Assembly: GCA_001632425.1 (NCBI GenBank)
Contig: KV425598.1
Coordinates: 62,001 to 126,000, forward strand
Length of the DNA: 64,000 nucleotides
Origin: Neolentinus lepideus HHB14362 ss-1
Taxonomy: Eukaryota; Basidiomycota; Agaricomycetes; Gloeophyllales; Gloeophyllaceae
Direction: 5' to 3'
The notes under the pieces are model-generated. The model saw only the letters and a list, made by a program, of their open reading frames with translations, was not told where the DNA came from and made no database searches. The stretch's first letter is position 1; the number at the start of each line of letters is the position of its first letter. Below, piece after piece: positions 22,359 to 34,968 of the stretch. Made by a program: the position numbers and the translations under genes.

Positions 22359-23196
22359 CTAGTAATCAGATTCATATTCGTATTCGTCATCTTCCTCGTC
22401 ACCCCCGTCCGGCCATCCTCGACCATGCTCCGCGCGCCAAATGTCCATGGTTTGCTTTATCACTTCCTGCGAAACGTCGTCCCAGTCTTCCGGGTCATCT
22501 CGCTTTTCGAAGTCTTCTAGGCTCTCCACGGCAAAACGATCGCCAGCCCACCGGCCTTCATGAATGGGCCCGCGATAGCGCAGCGCGGTCGAGTCATCCT
22601 GGGACCAGCAGATCTGCGACAGAAGGACGTCGCCGAGACTGAGAGCCCTCCCTGCCATATCTTTCAGACAGGAGCCACGCACGTATTCCTGTTTGGACAG
22701 ATTGCAGAGGATCCACTGATCATTGTACAAGTAGTCCCGATTGTCATAGTACCCGCTGCAAGCTTTGCGGAGAGGTTCACACAGACGCGCCCAGCCTTTT
22801 GCCTCGACCGGTTCGAGGGATTCCTCGAACTCGTTAAGAGCCATCCGAAAGTATGAGGTTATTTCGTGGTAGCTGTCGTAATTTTCGTAGGCGTAGTGAT
22901 ACAACCTGCCGCGGCATTTGGGATCCTCCTCCAGTTTTTCGATCTCTTCCTCGGTAAGCGTGCCTTCAGGTAAGTCGCGTGCGTAATCGCCAATGCACAT
23001 AAGACGATCGCCTTCCCACCGAACCATATGCGTCCGGATGTGCTCCATAAAGTATGGGTAACCGATGGTCCAGAGCTTGCTGTTTGCAAGGCAGAGACAG
23101 CCAACGTCGGTGATTTCGTCGAATTCCGAGAATATCCTCTCGAGCAATTCCGTCGGGATGCTGAGCTGCCCTAGTCCAGGGTCTGAAGTTTCAGAT
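22359..23196 (-). CDS. F-box-like protein of the agaric type (5' exons not resolved)
   Basis: A single long exon reads from a TTCTGGCAG acceptor through the F-box-like segment QLSIPTELLERIFSEFDEIT and CLCLANSKLWTIGY to a very acidic C terminus (GGDEEDDEYEYESDY). There are about 275 residues in this exon. An in-frame stop lies just upstream, and no ATG precedes the F-box segment, so at least one 5' exon is missing from my model. The frame over 23227-23445 (LGEWLPDGRAGLALIAQLVP) may be part of it or an unrelated fragment. F-box proteins link substrates to SCF ubiquitin ligases; substrate recognition here is unknown. A decayed relative lies in the opposite direction at 26.3-26.7 kb. Confidence 0.6.
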
Positions 23197-23445
23197 CTGC
23201 CAGAATGTCAGATTTCCTCGCAGTCATTAGAGCAAGGCAGCCTGAACACACTTAGTGACTAAGCTACCATCGAGCTTTGCAGCCTCTGGGTCCACTAACG
23301 GTGGTACGAGCTGCGCTATCAGCGCCAGCCCCGCTCGGCCGTCAGGGAGCCATTCGCCTAGTTTGCTGAGGAGGAAGCTCTTATACGCTTCTCTATCAAT
23401 GTTGACGCTGAAAGGAGAGTTCATCCGCATGCCAATGAATGTCAT

Positions 23446-24802
23446 ATATTAAACTAAGTCGCTCACATTATCCAGTATTGACCCATCAGGATGGCCTTGC
23501 GATTGAGATGTCAAGGACTAGTCTTGGAATGAGTATCTGCGGTCGACAGTTATATGGGGTGTAGAGCGATGATATCGTGATAATCAACCGAGTTAGTACT
23601 TGGTCAGAACTGGAGGGAAGCTGAAGATAAGCTGCATCCCTTTTACTTCTTTACCACATCTGGAAGAAGAGATTCTCAAGGTCCTAGCTATAGACGCAGT
23701 ACAATCACGGCCAATCATGACTCAGTGTGGACAGGCTATAGGTTGCACGTGTATCGAATAATGTACCAATACATCATGACGGTGTCAATATGAGTTTACA
23801 CACGGAGAGGTGAAGACATGGGCAGTCTGAACGCCGAGTACATGAATATTGCCGTTCACACCAGAACGACGAGAGCCAGATCCACTTGCCATTAAATCAA
23901 TGACCGCCACGACATAGTATATGGCGATAGGCACTTCGTCATCCATGTAACGCACCGACACCGCGGCTGGGCGGACCTCTGAAGCCACGGGTGAACGTAC
24001 GCTCTCTGTAACAGTGTGAGCGCACCTCCGTCGTTGCGCGTGGGCGTGCCTCCGGCAGGGTAATGAATTTCTTTTGGAAACTATTCCCCAGTGTGTCCAC
24101 ACATACATACCTTTCAGCTTCTTGATGAATTTGCAGAGCACGACGGGTTGCATGGTTCGCGGACAAATAATCGGGAACCAGCGCTCAGGGAAATGTTGGC
24201 GGGAACTAGCACTCAAGGAAAGTCGGATGTGTAGAAGAAGTCACAGATGATGAAAACCAGAAAAGGGTATGGAGAGGGAAGATCAGAATGTACACTCGTA
24301 CCTCCGACTGTAGCTGAATTCCATTTTGTCTTTGTCATTAGCTGAGAAGATGGATTAGCTCCAAAACGGAGCCTTGTGAGGACGCTCGCTAACCTTCAGG
24401 AGCTTGTCCCACTTTAGGCAGCTGGATGATTACTGCTCTCAATCTGATCATCTTGCATACGAAGGATCGGGGACAAGAGCCTGAGTTCCTCCACCTCCAA
24501 ATCTTCGGAGCGTCCGGATCGAGGGCGCTGTCGATGTATTAACGTCCGTAACGCTACCGCCCTCGACCTAGCTATAAGGCTGAGGAGAAAGTAGAAGAAC
24601 CAACGCCTCTATAACGCAGTACATAACTGATCCCGAAACGGAAGAAAATCCTGGTCGATTAATCTTCTGAATGAAACTGAGGAAGCAGGAAGAAACCTGG
24701 CTCGCACATAGCGTGACATCAAGATGTGTCACACGCCAGTCACACTCGTTCCGATGATGTACAGCTTCGCCGACCACTGACTTGGGCACGACGACGACGA
24801 CG
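23446..24802. other. Intergenic, no supportable gene
   Basis: Only short frames occur. A minus-strand piece near 24150 (MQPVVLCKFIKKLKG followed by a GTATGT donor) resembles an exon but could not be linked to anything. A GAC-rich microsatellite lies at 24788-24812. Confidence 0.5.
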
Positions 24803-25526
24803 ATGACGACCCCTTCCCCCTTCGCCCGCAGCACGTCCTTCGATGAACCGCGCTTGTCAGGGCGTACGCAGACTGTAAGCAGCTTGTCATGATACAGGGA
24901 GGGAATGCAGGTGACACGCGCAGGTGGTTTGATTAGATTGAGGAGATGTACAGCGTGCCGGAAAGCTTTCTGGAGATTGAGGTGAGAAACCCGCAAACGC
25001 ATGGTGAGTGTGCTGTATGAAGTATTCTATTAAATATGTGTGTGCTGTGGGGCTGACAGAATATGCTTTATATCTCTCAGGTTTTGGCCGGAAAATGTTC
25101 ACGGATTATGAAATCGTGACCAAGGTGCGTTCCCTTTCATATTCTAACCAACTCACATAATGCTTCTTTACATTGTATGATAGACTAATATCCCTGCGTT
25201 CAAACTACGTCACTCTGTCGTACGCCGGCGCTACTCCGATTTCGAAGCTTTCCGGGACATCCTCGAGCGAGAGAGCACGCGCGTCAACATCCCTCCGCTC
25301 CCAGGCAAGGTCTTCACGAACCGCTTCTCGGACGAGGTTATCGAGTCACGGAGAGAAGGGCTGGAAAGGTTCTTGACAGTCGTCGCCGGGCATCCGCTGT
25401 TGCAGGTGTGTCTGGTCGCGTGAGCCATTGAGTGATATTGATTTCACCTTTGCCTCGTAGACTGGAAGTAAGGTGCTGTGTGCGTTTTTACAGGATCCGG
25501 CGTGGGATAAGCAGATGTGGTTGTGA
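24803..25526 (+). CDS. SNX3: Sorting nexin 3 / Grd19 (PX-domain retromer adaptor)
   Basis: Five exons (24803-24874, 24937-25003, 25081-25124, 25184-25405, 25461-25526) give 156 residues, close to yeast Grd19/Snx3. The protein is almost entirely a PX domain that binds PI3P on early endosomes and helps retromer recycle cargo such as iron transporters. Visible landmarks are [20 protein letters not shown] before the domain, [16 protein letters not shown], the PI3P-binding [39 protein letters not shown] and the end [20 protein letters not shown]. The first ATG ([15 protein letters not shown]) sits in a GAC/ATG-rich stretch. The short last exon is required to complete the domain. The gene looks intact and conserved. 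Confidence 0.95.
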
Positions 25527-26309
25527 AGGATTGTGTGGCGCCCCATTCGCATTCGTCCGTTCTATTATCGGTTCTCCTCTTGCAGTTTTCGCGTCTGTCT
25601 TTGCTATCTTCACACCTCACCCTTGTCTTGTCCTGTTACTCATGCCTTCTCATTACTCTATCCACTGTTGTTTTTATCGTTCTTCCTGGCGAGGGACGAA
25701 CACCTCAAAGCACTCGAGGCGCTAGCCACAACCCTAAACCAGTTAGCAGCTGGAGGATCGGCCTATACTTCATTACAGGCAACGCCGCGCTGCTCACATA
25801 ATTTTCAATTCGCAAATCCAGGAGCACTGATGCCATGTTAAGCTGTCCTTGTGCGATCTTTACTTCCTCGATCTGCTAAACGGACTACCCGAAATAACAG
25901 TTTCGTGGCTTTCCTTCAGTTCAAGAAGCTGACATGCGTCATCCTTAGCCCTTCCATCCTCTCGTTCTTTCATGTCTCTCGTATATAAGGACGGTGTTTG
26001 CATATCAAGGGTTCCCTTTATTCTTCTCCCACTTCCACTATTCTCACCGTCCGTGATTCTAACACTCGTCTAGGCCCTAGCTATTCAGCCATCGTTGCTT
26101 TATAGGATGCCCCCTTCTCCCCGTCCAGATCACCGCCGTACCGCCACTAACTGCACCAAGCAGAAATATAAGCCTTAGAGCTTCTACACGCCGATCCCAA
26201 TGAGGAGTGAAGGCGCACCTCCACCTCCGAACCGGCAGTTCCTGGCCAACGCTAGGTCAGCTTCTACCTCTTACGGAAGATCGCGCAGCTACAAATCTAG
26301 AAGGTACAT
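25527..26309. other. Downstream region of SNX3 with an orphan promoter-like segment
   Basis: No gene is called. The stretch has a core-promoter-like sequence at 25981, long pyrimidine tracts, then an ATG at 26106 that opens only a short frame (MPPSPRPDHRRTATNCTKQK) before a stop. Confidence 0.4.
25981..25990 (+). promoter_or_regulatory. TATA-like core promoter without an intact downstream gene
   Basis: GTATATAAGG is followed by CT-rich leader-like DNA (CTTTATTCTTCTCCCACTTC) and an ATG at 26106. The downstream frame is short and then gives way to the F-box relict, so this may be the surviving promoter of a dead gene. Confidence 0.35.
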
Positions 26310-26700
26310 GGCCAGTTGCGCTTCTCTGCTTCAAAAGTTGGTATGAAATCTGGCATGGTCGCAGAAACGGCTCAGACCCTGGACCAGGGTAGTTCAACAT
26401 CCCTCTGGAGTCACTCGGATGAACTTCACGGAGATTCACGACTAACCAGATGTCCGACGTTTGGCTGTCTATCCCTTTTAGACAGTACTTTGTGGACTCT
26501 CGACCATCTCAGGTCGGCTTGGAATAGTCCGCGAGCTCGCGAAGATATGGAGAAGCCGCGTCCTGAATCGGTGTTCAACACTCCCTCAGCAAGTATGCCT
26601 TCAAGCAAGCCCCTTGTACAGGAAGTATCGTCGATACAAATGATACGATCGCCCCTAGTCGTACCAGACGCTTGCAAAAGTACCGGTGAGGATTGACGAG
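26310..26700 (+). pseudogene. Relict inverted copy of the F-box gene
   Basis: The plus strand here resembles the start of the exon at 22359-23196 read on its own strand. Shared blocks include GAAATCTGRCAT, TCAGACCCTGGAC then TAGGG/AGGGTAG, and a CATCCC stretch. In a shifting frame one can read SDPGPG, NIPLESLG, and LSLLDSTLWTLDHLR, which parallels CLANSKLWTIGY. Several stops and frame changes break it, and nothing beyond about 26700 is recognisable. Confidence 0.55.
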
Positions 26701-26909
26701 AAAATATCCACGAATAACTTTGCATTTATATCATCTACACACTGTTTCTGACATGAATTATTAGTGATAAGCGCGAAGGGCAGCCACAATATGTATGAGA
26801 GCCTAACATAAGATATCGGCGAAAACGCCATCTATTTTGTACAACTACATTGAGTTTAGCACTACATTCCTTCGATACTGCTCTTTTTCGGATTCCAGGT
26901 GATCGAAGC

Positions 26910-29900
26910 TCAAACTTCGTCGCCACACCATCTCCTCGCAGTTTGGAACAGCCTGAACCACGGACCCGTGCCCCTCCATATGTTCTTAAACTCGGGCGGG
27001 TACCAGCTATTGCTCTCCATCGTGACCACCCGCTCAGGGTGGGGCATCAGCGCCAGCACTCTCCCATCTGGAGTCTGTACACCCGTGATGCCCCCGGGAC
27101 TCCCATTCGGGTTGAGGGGGTACATCTCCGTCGGCAGTCTCTTCGAGTCGACATATCTCAATCCCACCAAACCCTTCGTCTCCAACACCCTTCGCTGCGC
27201 CTCATCCCGGAACGTCGCCCGACCCTCCCCATGCGCCACGGCTATTGGCAGACGCGATCCCGCCATATCCCTCAAGAACACGCTCGACGCCGTCACCTCG
27301 CCACCGTCCACCTCAACCATGCACACCCGTCCCTCAAACCTCTCGCTGTTGTTGGCCTTGAACTCCGGCCAGTCCTGCGCCCCAGGCACGATCTCCTTCA
27401 GCGCGCTCAGGAACTGGCAGCCGTTGCACACAGCAAGAGTGAACGTGTCCTCGCGACGGAAGAAACTTGCAAAGTCCTTTCGCGTCCGTTCGTGCAACAG
27501 CACCGAGTTCGCCCAGCCACGTCCAGCTCCGAGGACGTCACCGTAGGAGAACCCGCCGCACGCTGCGAGTCCGCGGAAGTCAGCGAGGCTTATTGCCCCC
27601 GAGAGGATGTCCGACATGTGCACGTCGACTGCGTCGAAGCCCGCAGCAGTGAATGCCCATGCCATCTCAATATGGCTGTTTACACCCTGTTCGCGCAGGA
27701 TAGCGACCTTCGGCCTCGTGGAGAAGGGATGAGAAGGCTGATACGTGAATTGCAAGTCGTAGTAAAGACCCTTATAGGATCCATCCTTAATGAGCGAGTA
27801 CTCTTGCGCCGCGAGATCTGGGTTGTCGCGCAAAGACTGCATGCCGTAAGACGTTTCTGCCCACGATGCCTGTAGTTCTGAACGTGTACTCTCAAAAACG
27901 ACTTCCGAGCTGTGGAGGAAGCTAACAGTCTGGTCTTCGGGCTGGAAGTTGACGTGGCCAATGACGTGTATGAACGAGGAGGGAAAGCCAGCGTGGACGA
28001 AGGCATTGCTGACGTCTCCGAGATGCCTCTGTGAGATTTGCATCACGGCTCCGAGCTCCTCATTGAAGAGCGCGGATACAACATTGGCATTGACATACCC
28101 CAAAGCGTCCAAACTGACTTCCACGCCAACATGACCAGCAAAGGCCATTTCAGCGATGGTCACGAACAACCCACCATCCGACCGGTCATGATACGCCAGA
28201 ACAGCGCCAGGAGTCTTCTCCCGAACGACTTGACACCCGTTGAAGAACGCCTTCAGAACGTTGGCGTCGTCGACGTCGGGAGCAATGTCGCCGACCTCGC
28301 TGAAGACCTGAGCCAGCGCACTACCTCCCAGCCTTTGCTTCCCACCAGCAAGGTCGAATAACACCAGCACCGTCTGCTCTTCAGTTCCAGTCTTGAGTTC
28401 CGGTGTCCACGTCTTCTCGATGTCATCAACAGCGGCGAAGGCGCTGATCACCACCGAAACGGGCGCAGAGACCTCCCTCTCCTCTCCACTCTTCCCATCC
28501 TTCCATTTCATCGCCATCGACATCGAGTCCTTTCCAACCGGTATACCAACGCCCAAGGCAGGGCATAAGTCCATGCCGACAGCCTGGACGGCTTCATATA
28601 GCGCCTTTCCCTCGCCTGACTTCCCAGCAGCGCACATCCAGTTTGCGCTGAGCTTCACCCTATTTAACGTGTTGTCGCTAGTCCCGACATATGCCGCAGC
28701 GAGATTCATAAGTGCCTCGCCGACAGCTATCTTCGCACTAGCAGCCGGATTGAGCAGAGCTATCGGTGGGCGCTCACCCATAGCCATGGCCTCTCCTCGC
28801 TTCATGTCGAACCCATAGGTCGCTCGCGTTACGGCGACGTCAGCCACGGGTACTTGATACGGTCCTACCATTTGGTCCCGCGTAACTAGACCTGTGATAG
28901 TGCGGTCTCCAATGGTTATTAAGAAGGACTTGGAGGCGACTGTTGGTAAGCGCAGAATCCTATTCACCGCGGTAGAGATCCGGTCCTGAATCGATACGGA
29001 AGGGATGTATTTGCGCAGAGAGATATCGAATGGAGTGAACGACACAAGTTGCGTTTCGTCCGTCCTGTGCATTTTCGGCGGCTTACCGAACAGCATCTCC
29101 ATGTCCAGCCTGACCACGTCGTCGCCTAACAGCCGATCACTGACCACCAAAACCTCTTCCGCAGTCGCCTCTCCGACGATACCAAATGGACACCGCTCCC
29201 GTTCGCATATCATCTTGAACACCTCCATGCCAGATTGAGGACTCACAGCCAAAACGTATCTCTCCTGTGACTCGTTGCACCATATCTCCATGGGGGACAT
29301 GGACGTGTCTGCAACCGGTACGTTTCTGATCTCAATCTTTGCTCCTAGACCAGAGTCATGGACCAACTCAGGGAGCGCATTCGATAGACCACCGGCACCG
29401 ACATCATGGATGCTCATAATCGGATTGCCAGCAGGGCCGAGGTTGACACAGGCATCAATGACTTCCTGACATCTCCTTTCCATTTCAGCGTTATCCCTCT
29501 GCACGGAGGCGAAGTCGAGATCCCGACTACCTTCGCCGCTCTTTCGACTACTCGCAGCGCCACCACCCAATCCGATCAACAGCCCTGGACCGCCCAGCAC
29601 CACCAATTTAGCGCCGACGCAAATTTTCGACTTCAACGCGAAAGAGGGTCGAACGTGTCCATAACCGCCAGCCAACATGATGGGCTTGTGGTAGCCACGG
29701 ATTTCTTCACCCTTCACGCCAGGCACGCGCTGCAAGAACGTTCGGAAGTACCCAACCAGGCCAGGCCGGCCGTATTCGTTGTTGAATCCGCATGCGCCCA
29801 GTGGTCCCTCGATCATTATGTCCAACGCGCTCGCGACGTCTTCTGGCTTACCGATACCATCGGCAGGATCAGCGACCTCCCCAGCGGCAGTGACCTCCCA

Positions 29901-31046
29901 TTCTCGTAAAAAACCTGGAATGAGGAGGTTGCTGACGGTGAAGCCAGTCAGTCCCGCCTTAGGCTTTGATCCTCGACCAACGGCGCCCTCGTCTCTGATC
30001 TCACCACCGGCACCTGTGGCGGCACCCGGGAAAGGAGATACAGCAGTAGGGTGGTTGTGCGTCTCGACTTTGCATAATATCTGAGTGTCTTCCGTGATTG
30101 TTTGGTAAGGGCTAGCACCACCAGCGTTCGACTCGTTCGTAACCGAGAACCGAGAAACCTGGCTGTGGCCAGCCAACACAGCTGCATTATCGGAGTATGC
30201 CGAGATGGTGTGGAAACCGTTGATAGCCTTTTCGGTGTTACGGATCATTTGGAAGAGACTATTCAACTGAGGGCGAGAGTCAATTGTCCAAGACGCGTTG
30301 AAAATCTTGTGTCGGCAGTGTTCAGAGTTGACTTGAGCGAACATGAAAAGCTCTGCGTCAGTGGGGTTACGTTTGGAGGTCAGGAAGGCAGAGACGAGGT
30401 AGCTGATTTCGTCCTGAGCAAGAGCGAGACCGAGCTGTTGGTTGGCGATCACAAGCTTATTACGAGCATCCTCGAAGGCGACAGAAGAATAAGAAGATGT
30501 ATCCTGTAATTCGACGATGCGTAGCGGTGCAGGTGAGGAGTGAGCAAAGATCTCTGACGAGTCTGGTAGCGCTTGTCGGACAGTTTGGGTCATGCGATCG
30601 TGGATGAGATTCGAGAACGAAGAGATGTCAGGCAGAGACAACACAGAGCCATCGGAAGTTGTGAAAGAGTATAAGCTGCCTCGCTCGATTCGCTGAACGT
30701 GCTTGCTGAGGTTGCAAAGGTGAGCGATATCGGTAGCCTTGCTCGACCATGGAGAAATAGATCCCGGCCTCGGAACCACGAATGCTATATTGGTGCCTGT
30801 TTGAAGCGCTTCAATCGTAGATGGAAGTGAGGTGTTGTCGCCGTAGTTGAGCAATTGGTCCAAGATCCTTCGCGGTGCAGTGCTAGTATCTTCTAACTCG
30901 GACTCGGCTGCTGGTGAAGAGCAGTCGACAAGATGGATGTATATCGCATCGATAGATGCAACGGCAGGACATATATATTGCACAGCTTTCAGCAGCGTCT
31001 TGCGCTTCGATTGGGATACCGAGGAGGATCCTAGTAAACACAGCAT
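26910..31046 (-). CDS. ADE6: Phosphoribosylformylglycinamidine synthase (FGAM synthase)
   Basis: One uninterrupted exon encodes 1378 residues from the ATG at 31046 ([14 protein letters not shown]) to a TGA at 26910. The enzyme uses ATP and glutamine to convert FGAR to FGAM, the fourth step of de novo purine synthesis, in the cytosol. The order is as in other eukaryotes: N-terminal domain, the linker signature [14 protein letters not shown], the two AIRS-like halves ([20 protein letters not shown], then [13 protein letters not shown]), and a C-terminal glutamine amidotransferase. The amidotransferase has the nucleophile in [12 protein letters not shown], the [15 protein letters not shown] strand and the His/Glu pair in MPHPERVVT. 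An in-frame TTG lies ten codons upstream, but the ATG matches the family start. Length equals the family norm, and no damage is visible. Confidence 0.97.
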   Translation of the reverse strand: MLCLLGSSSVSQSKRKTLLKAVQYICPAVASIDAIYIHLVDCSSPAAESELEDTSTAPRRILDQLLNYGDNTSLPSTIEALQTGTNIAFVVPRPGSISPWSSKATDIAHLCNLSKHVQRIERGSLYSFTTSDGSVLSLPDISSFSNLIHDRMTQTVRQALPDSSEIFAHSSPAPLRIVELQDTSSYSSVAFEDARNKLVIANQQLGLALAQDEISYLVSAFLTSKRNPTDAELFMFAQVNSEHCRHKIFNASWTIDSRPQLNSLFQMIRNTEKAINGFHTISAYSDNAAVLAGHSQVSRFSVTNESNAGGASPYQTITEDTQILCKVETHNHPTAVSPFPGAATGAGGEIRDEGAVGRGSKPKAGLTGFTVSNLLIPGFLREWEVTAAGEVADPADGIGKPEDVASALDIMIEGPLGACGFNNEYGRPGLVGYFRTFLQRVPGVKGEEIRGYHKPIMLAGGYGHVRPSFALKSKICVGAKLVVLGGPGLLIGLGGGAASSRKSGEGSRDLDFASVQRDNAEMERRCQEVIDACVNLGPAGNPIMSIHDVGAGGLSNALPELVHDSGLGAKIEIRNVPVADTSMSPMEIWCNESQERYVLAVSPQSGMEVFKMICERERCPFGIVGEATAEEVLVVSDRLLGDDVVRLDMEMLFGKPPKMHRTDETQLVSFTPFDISLRKYIPSVSIQDRISTAVNRILRLPTVASKSFLITIGDRTITGLVTRDQMVGPYQVPVADVAVTRATYGFDMKRGEAMAMGERPPIALLNPAASAKIAVGEALMNLAAAYVGTSDNTLNRVKLSANWMCAAGKSGEGKALYEAVQAVGMDLCPALGVGIPVGKDSMSMAMKWKDGKSGEEREVSAPVSVVISAFAAVDDIEKTWTPELKTGTEEQTVLVLFDLAGGKQRLGGSALAQVFSEVGDIAPDVDDANVLKAFFNGCQVVREKTPGAVLAYHDRSDGGLFVTIAEMAFAGHVGVEVSLDALGYVNANVVSALFNEELGAVMQISQRHLGDVSNAFVHAGFPSSFIHVIGHVNFQPEDQTVSFLHSSEVVFESTRSELQASWAETSYGMQSLRDNPDLAAQEYSLIKDGSYKGLYYDLQFTYQPSHPFSTRPKVAILREQGVNSHIEMAWAFTAAGFDAVDVHMSDILSGAISLADFRGLAACGGFSYGDVLGAGRGWANSVLLHERTRKDFASFFRREDTFTLAVCNGCQFLSALKEIVPGAQDWPEFKANNSERFEGRVCMVEVDGGEVTASSVFLRDMAGSRLPIAVAHGEGRATFRDEAQRRVLETKGLVGLRYVDSKRLPTEMYPLNPNGSPGGITGVQTPDGRVLALMPHPERVVTMESNSWYPPEFKNIWRGTGPWFRLFQTARRWCGDEV

Positions 31047-33340
31047 CTCTTTGACACTTATCAAAAGCGCCCACAATTCAGAGGCCGTATTACTTACTTG
31101 AACGCTCGTGACTTTCCGAATAAACTCCTTATATCAGATCCCCAATCATCCAGTGTACCACGTTCGCAATGGACAAGTTTTCTAGAATGGGTGAAATTAC
31201 TCATACTCAGAGCGCACGCAAAGCGACCGGACAGAACTCACTCTTTTCACTTGTTAATGCGGCTGGAGGCCAACAACTAACTGACCAGGTGGCAGCGACG
31301 CCGTATGTTTTGAGACCACGAATATGACGATGGAGGACATTTTTCAAGCGCAAGGACTCGACAATCTACATTCGCATTAGGAGATCCATTACGTAATATT
31401 TATTACGTAGATAATTACCCGATATAATTCTGAAGTTATTCTACGATACCTTTGACTTCGTCACTCCACTCCGTCGACTCGAGTCCGCCACAATTTTTCC
31501 ATGGATCGTTCCTATATATTGTGCACTTCTGTCCCTAGTCAGCATTAATTCGACTGTCAGAACTCCAATGCAACGGGATGTCGACTGGCGAGCAGAGCAT
31601 TGCCGGGTGGCCGTCTTTCAGACGACAATGATTGAACATCAGCCTCTAGAATGTCCTATGCATGAATCAGCGGCGCAGTAACCTCTTCTGTATCTTGTCC
31701 TGGACGCGTACAAGCCGACATCAACGAGCGAAATTGGTTGGAACGTCGCTGGTTGCCGTCTCTGTTCGTCCGCAGTCTATAACGTTCGAGGTGCTAGGAA
31801 ACTTGGAAACATGGCGATGCATAGAATACAGACTTGGCTCACCACACGACATTCCTCAGTCCGCACATCTACTTGGTCCCGATGTAAAGCCGCCGGTGCC
31901 GTCGTGTCAAGTCGATTTCCCCGAGAGACGTGTAGCGGAACAAAACTTCTGTCAGCGCAGAGTATCTTGTCTCACGCCTGCTTCAAACCATGTGTTACAT
32001 CCACAGAGCACGGATCCTGATGTCGTCGAGCACCTTCTATATCGTCTCAACGGTCGTGTGACGAACCCAAAGCTAGCAGATGGTGAAGCAGCATATAACG
32101 AGGACATGTCGAGATGTGTCGCCAGATCCTCACAATATGGATCTTTCCTTGATCATTTTGATGTAACTGGTGAGTGTACCGCCCAATTCATACTCTGCTA
32201 GACAGGAATCTTGGATTATCACCAGCTAGAAAAGTGTGCTCCTGTCAATGTCGTCGTTCTATGACATTCTTTCTCAAGCCTATGCGCCCGCATTTGTGTC
32301 AGTTTCTAATGATGCAAACATGCGACCACACGGACCTGGGAAATAACGAGTATTTTTACCTTTTCACAGACAGAAACTGTAGGTGTGTGATGCACGCAGG
32401 GTAGCTACTTTGATATAGGCCTGCGATTGTCGCAGGCACGTCTATCATTACCACCACAAGAAAGGCGGCCTATACAGGCTGGCGGAAGTAGAGGACTTCC
32501 ACGGAAGACTGCGCAGCATGAGAGTACGAGAGCTACAGGACTGCAACTTGCACAACACAAATATGTTCGTGTGTCTTCTCCCTCCCGAGTCATCACTTTG
32601 TATGTTACATGATTGCACCGTTAATTATAGTGTCTCGCCACTGTATTACCCCACGAATTACATTAGCAAGACCACCCATGACGGCCGCCCTTATAGGGAG
32701 AGGAAGCCCTTCTTACTTATCTGCGATATGCAGAGATCTCGAGAGATTTCGTCTTTTCCGAAGTCTTCCATGCTATCTTTAGCAGTAGCAGCCTTTCCTT
32801 TGTAAAGTCATGAGGCATCGTTTATCGAGCTTTGTCCTTCAGTCCGTTGTGTGGTATGCTCGCATCTAGGCATCTGGTTGCGCGACTTGCTCAATCCTGA
32901 ATACAGACTCGATCTATTGCGGAGGTCATCGTCAATGATACGGCTTTCGCGCACAAGCTCGAGGCCGCAACGAGTGAACAGAAATAGCTCATTCTCCCTT
33001 GCTGTCTCTAATTCAGGAAGAATATCGCCCGGGCGACAACTTATCGATGACTATTATCGTTCAAGTGTACATGACCGAAGAACGTCCTTTATGGTGTGGA
33101 GCTTCGATTTCCCATCTTCGCCTGCATCATGCCCAACGGATCGGACTTCTCATCTATTTCGCTATGCATCCATGCGGGGCAACTCTCAGCAACACGCACG
33201 CAAACAGCAGCTGTACGTCATGTCGCAGGTTATAAGTATCCTGGCATGCGACCGCAGACTCCTCAAGTCGGTCGGTGTTCCCCTCGACTAGCATCAGGTA
33301 GCAGTCCTCTCTAGCGAAGCGCGCAACACCCGACCTCGCC
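31047..33340. other. Intergenic, no supportable gene
   Basis: A plus-strand frame over 31662-32201 (179 codons) is open but has no recognisable motif, ordinary neighbours in other frames and no consistent introns, so I do not call it. A near-palindromic pair of TTACGTAAT/ATTACGTAG lies at about 31389-31410. Confidence 0.5.
33231..33236 (+). promoter_or_regulatory. TATA-like element of the aspartic protease gene
   Basis: TATAAG lies 105-110 bp upstream of the ATG at 33341, a usual distance for a strongly expressed secreted-enzyme gene in basidiomycetes. The assignment rests on position and sequence only. Confidence 0.45.
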
Positions 33341-34968
33341 ATGTTCCGCTTTACTGCTCTTCTCTCCCTCCTGTTCATCGCCCTTGGAGCGATGGCTTCG
33401 CCCGTCCCCTCTCCACGCACCGCCACTATGCCGATTGGCAGACGGTTCAAGACCAACTCCAATGGTATCGCAAAGATTTTGGAGAACGACCGAGCTCGCA
33501 TCGCTCACATCAAGAGTCTTGCCAAGGACAAAGCGAGCAACTCTAAGCGTGCTGAATACTCCTTCTCCGTCACCAACGGCGCCGTACGTATGCAAGCCAA
33601 TAGCGAGTTAGCAGGCATCTTAGAGCTGTCGTTGTAGGTGTCCTACTATGCCACTGTCGGGGTTGGTAGCCCCGCCACAGACTGTTCGTGACGTAATTAC
33701 ATATCTTATGGTTAATCTTCGATTTACGGCCACTTTCAGATACCCTTATCGTCGACACGGGCAGTTCCAACACCTGGGTTGGTGCAGACCAGAGGTATGT
33801 CAAGACGAGCACCAGCAAGTCAACCAGGGACTCTGTGGTATGTATCTAACATTGTCATGGCCCCAGATCTCATACAGTGAATTAGTCTGTCAGCTATGGT
33901 TCCGGTGAATTCTCTGGAACCGAGTGTAGGCATACTTTTCGTGATCAGGGCGGTTTGTCAGAGTGCTCATATATATGCTCATTAGACTATGACACCGTGA
34001 CTCTTTCGTCTGGTCTGGTCATCACTTCTCAGTCCATTGGTGTTGCTAGTAGCTCGCAGGGCTTCGATGGTGTCGATGGTATCCTCGGTATTGGTCCCAC
34101 AGACTTGACTGAAGGTCAGTCACTGAGCTCGTATCCGGACAACCACCAGCGTGATCCAATCGACTTTAGGCACTGTCTCGAACGTTGACACGGTCCCGAC
34201 TGTCACCGACAACCTGTATTCACAGGGCACCATCTCAGCCGATGCTGTCGGTGTCTCCTTTGCGCCCACCACTTCGGAATCTGACACCAATGGCGAGTTG
34301 ACCTTCGGCGGCGCTGACACTACCAAGTACACTGGTACCCTCAACTATGTGTCCCTCACGACCACCGAGCCCGCCAGCTACTACTGGGGTATCAACCAGG
34401 AGGTCACCTACAACGGCGCGACGATCCTGGCTGAGACAGCCGGTATTGTCGACACTGGTACCACCCTTGTCTACCTGGCTACCAGTATGTCGCAGGATCC
34501 CAACTGCCACTATGAAGCTTATGTCCTGATTGCTCTCGTTTTCTCGTCCAGATGCTTACGACGCCTACGTCAGTGCTACTGGTGCTACCTTGGACAATGA
34601 GAACACTGGTCTGCTTGAGATCGACGCTACCCAGTATGCGGCTCTGCAGACTCTCGACTTCAACATTGGCGGCACCACCTACTCGCTCACAGCTAATGCT
34701 CAGCTGTGGCCCCGTTCCCTCAACACCTACATTGGCGGCTCCAGCTCAAGCATCTATTTGGTTGTCAACGACGTGAGTCACCTCGTCCTACTGGACCGGA
34801 TCAGTGATTTGACACTGGCGGATCATATAGATTGGGAGCGACAGTGGCGAGGGCCTCGACTTCATCAATGGTTACACGTTCCTCGAGCGCTTCTATACCG
34901 TCTTCGATACCACGACCAACTCTATTGGTTTCGCTACGACGTCCTACACCGACGCTACTACCAACTAA
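33341..34968 (+). CDS. Secreted aspartic protease, polyporopepsin type (family A1)
   Basis: Eight exons (33341-33583, 33638-33683, 33740-33837, 33886-33925, 33986-34114, 34170-34484, 34552-34772, 34831-34968) give 409 residues, with every phase consistent. A signal peptide (MFRFTALLSLLFIALGAMA) is followed by a propeptide of about 70 residues. The two catalytic aspartates are in TLIVDTGSSNTWVGAD and AGIVDTGTTLVYLAT. Other family landmarks are VSYGSGEFSGTEYYDTVTL, QSIGVASSSQGFDGVDGILG and the C-terminal GSDSGEGLDFINGYTFLERF. The closest family I recall is polyporopepsin of Irpex, a milk-clotting protease, which supports a Polyporales origin. The enzyme should act extracellularly at acid pH. 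The gene appears intact. Confidence 0.95.

Noticed and set aside
31662..32201. 179-codon plus-strand frame as a gene
   Set aside because: It has no motif, no introns in a gene-dense intron-rich genome, and composition like the non-coding surroundings.
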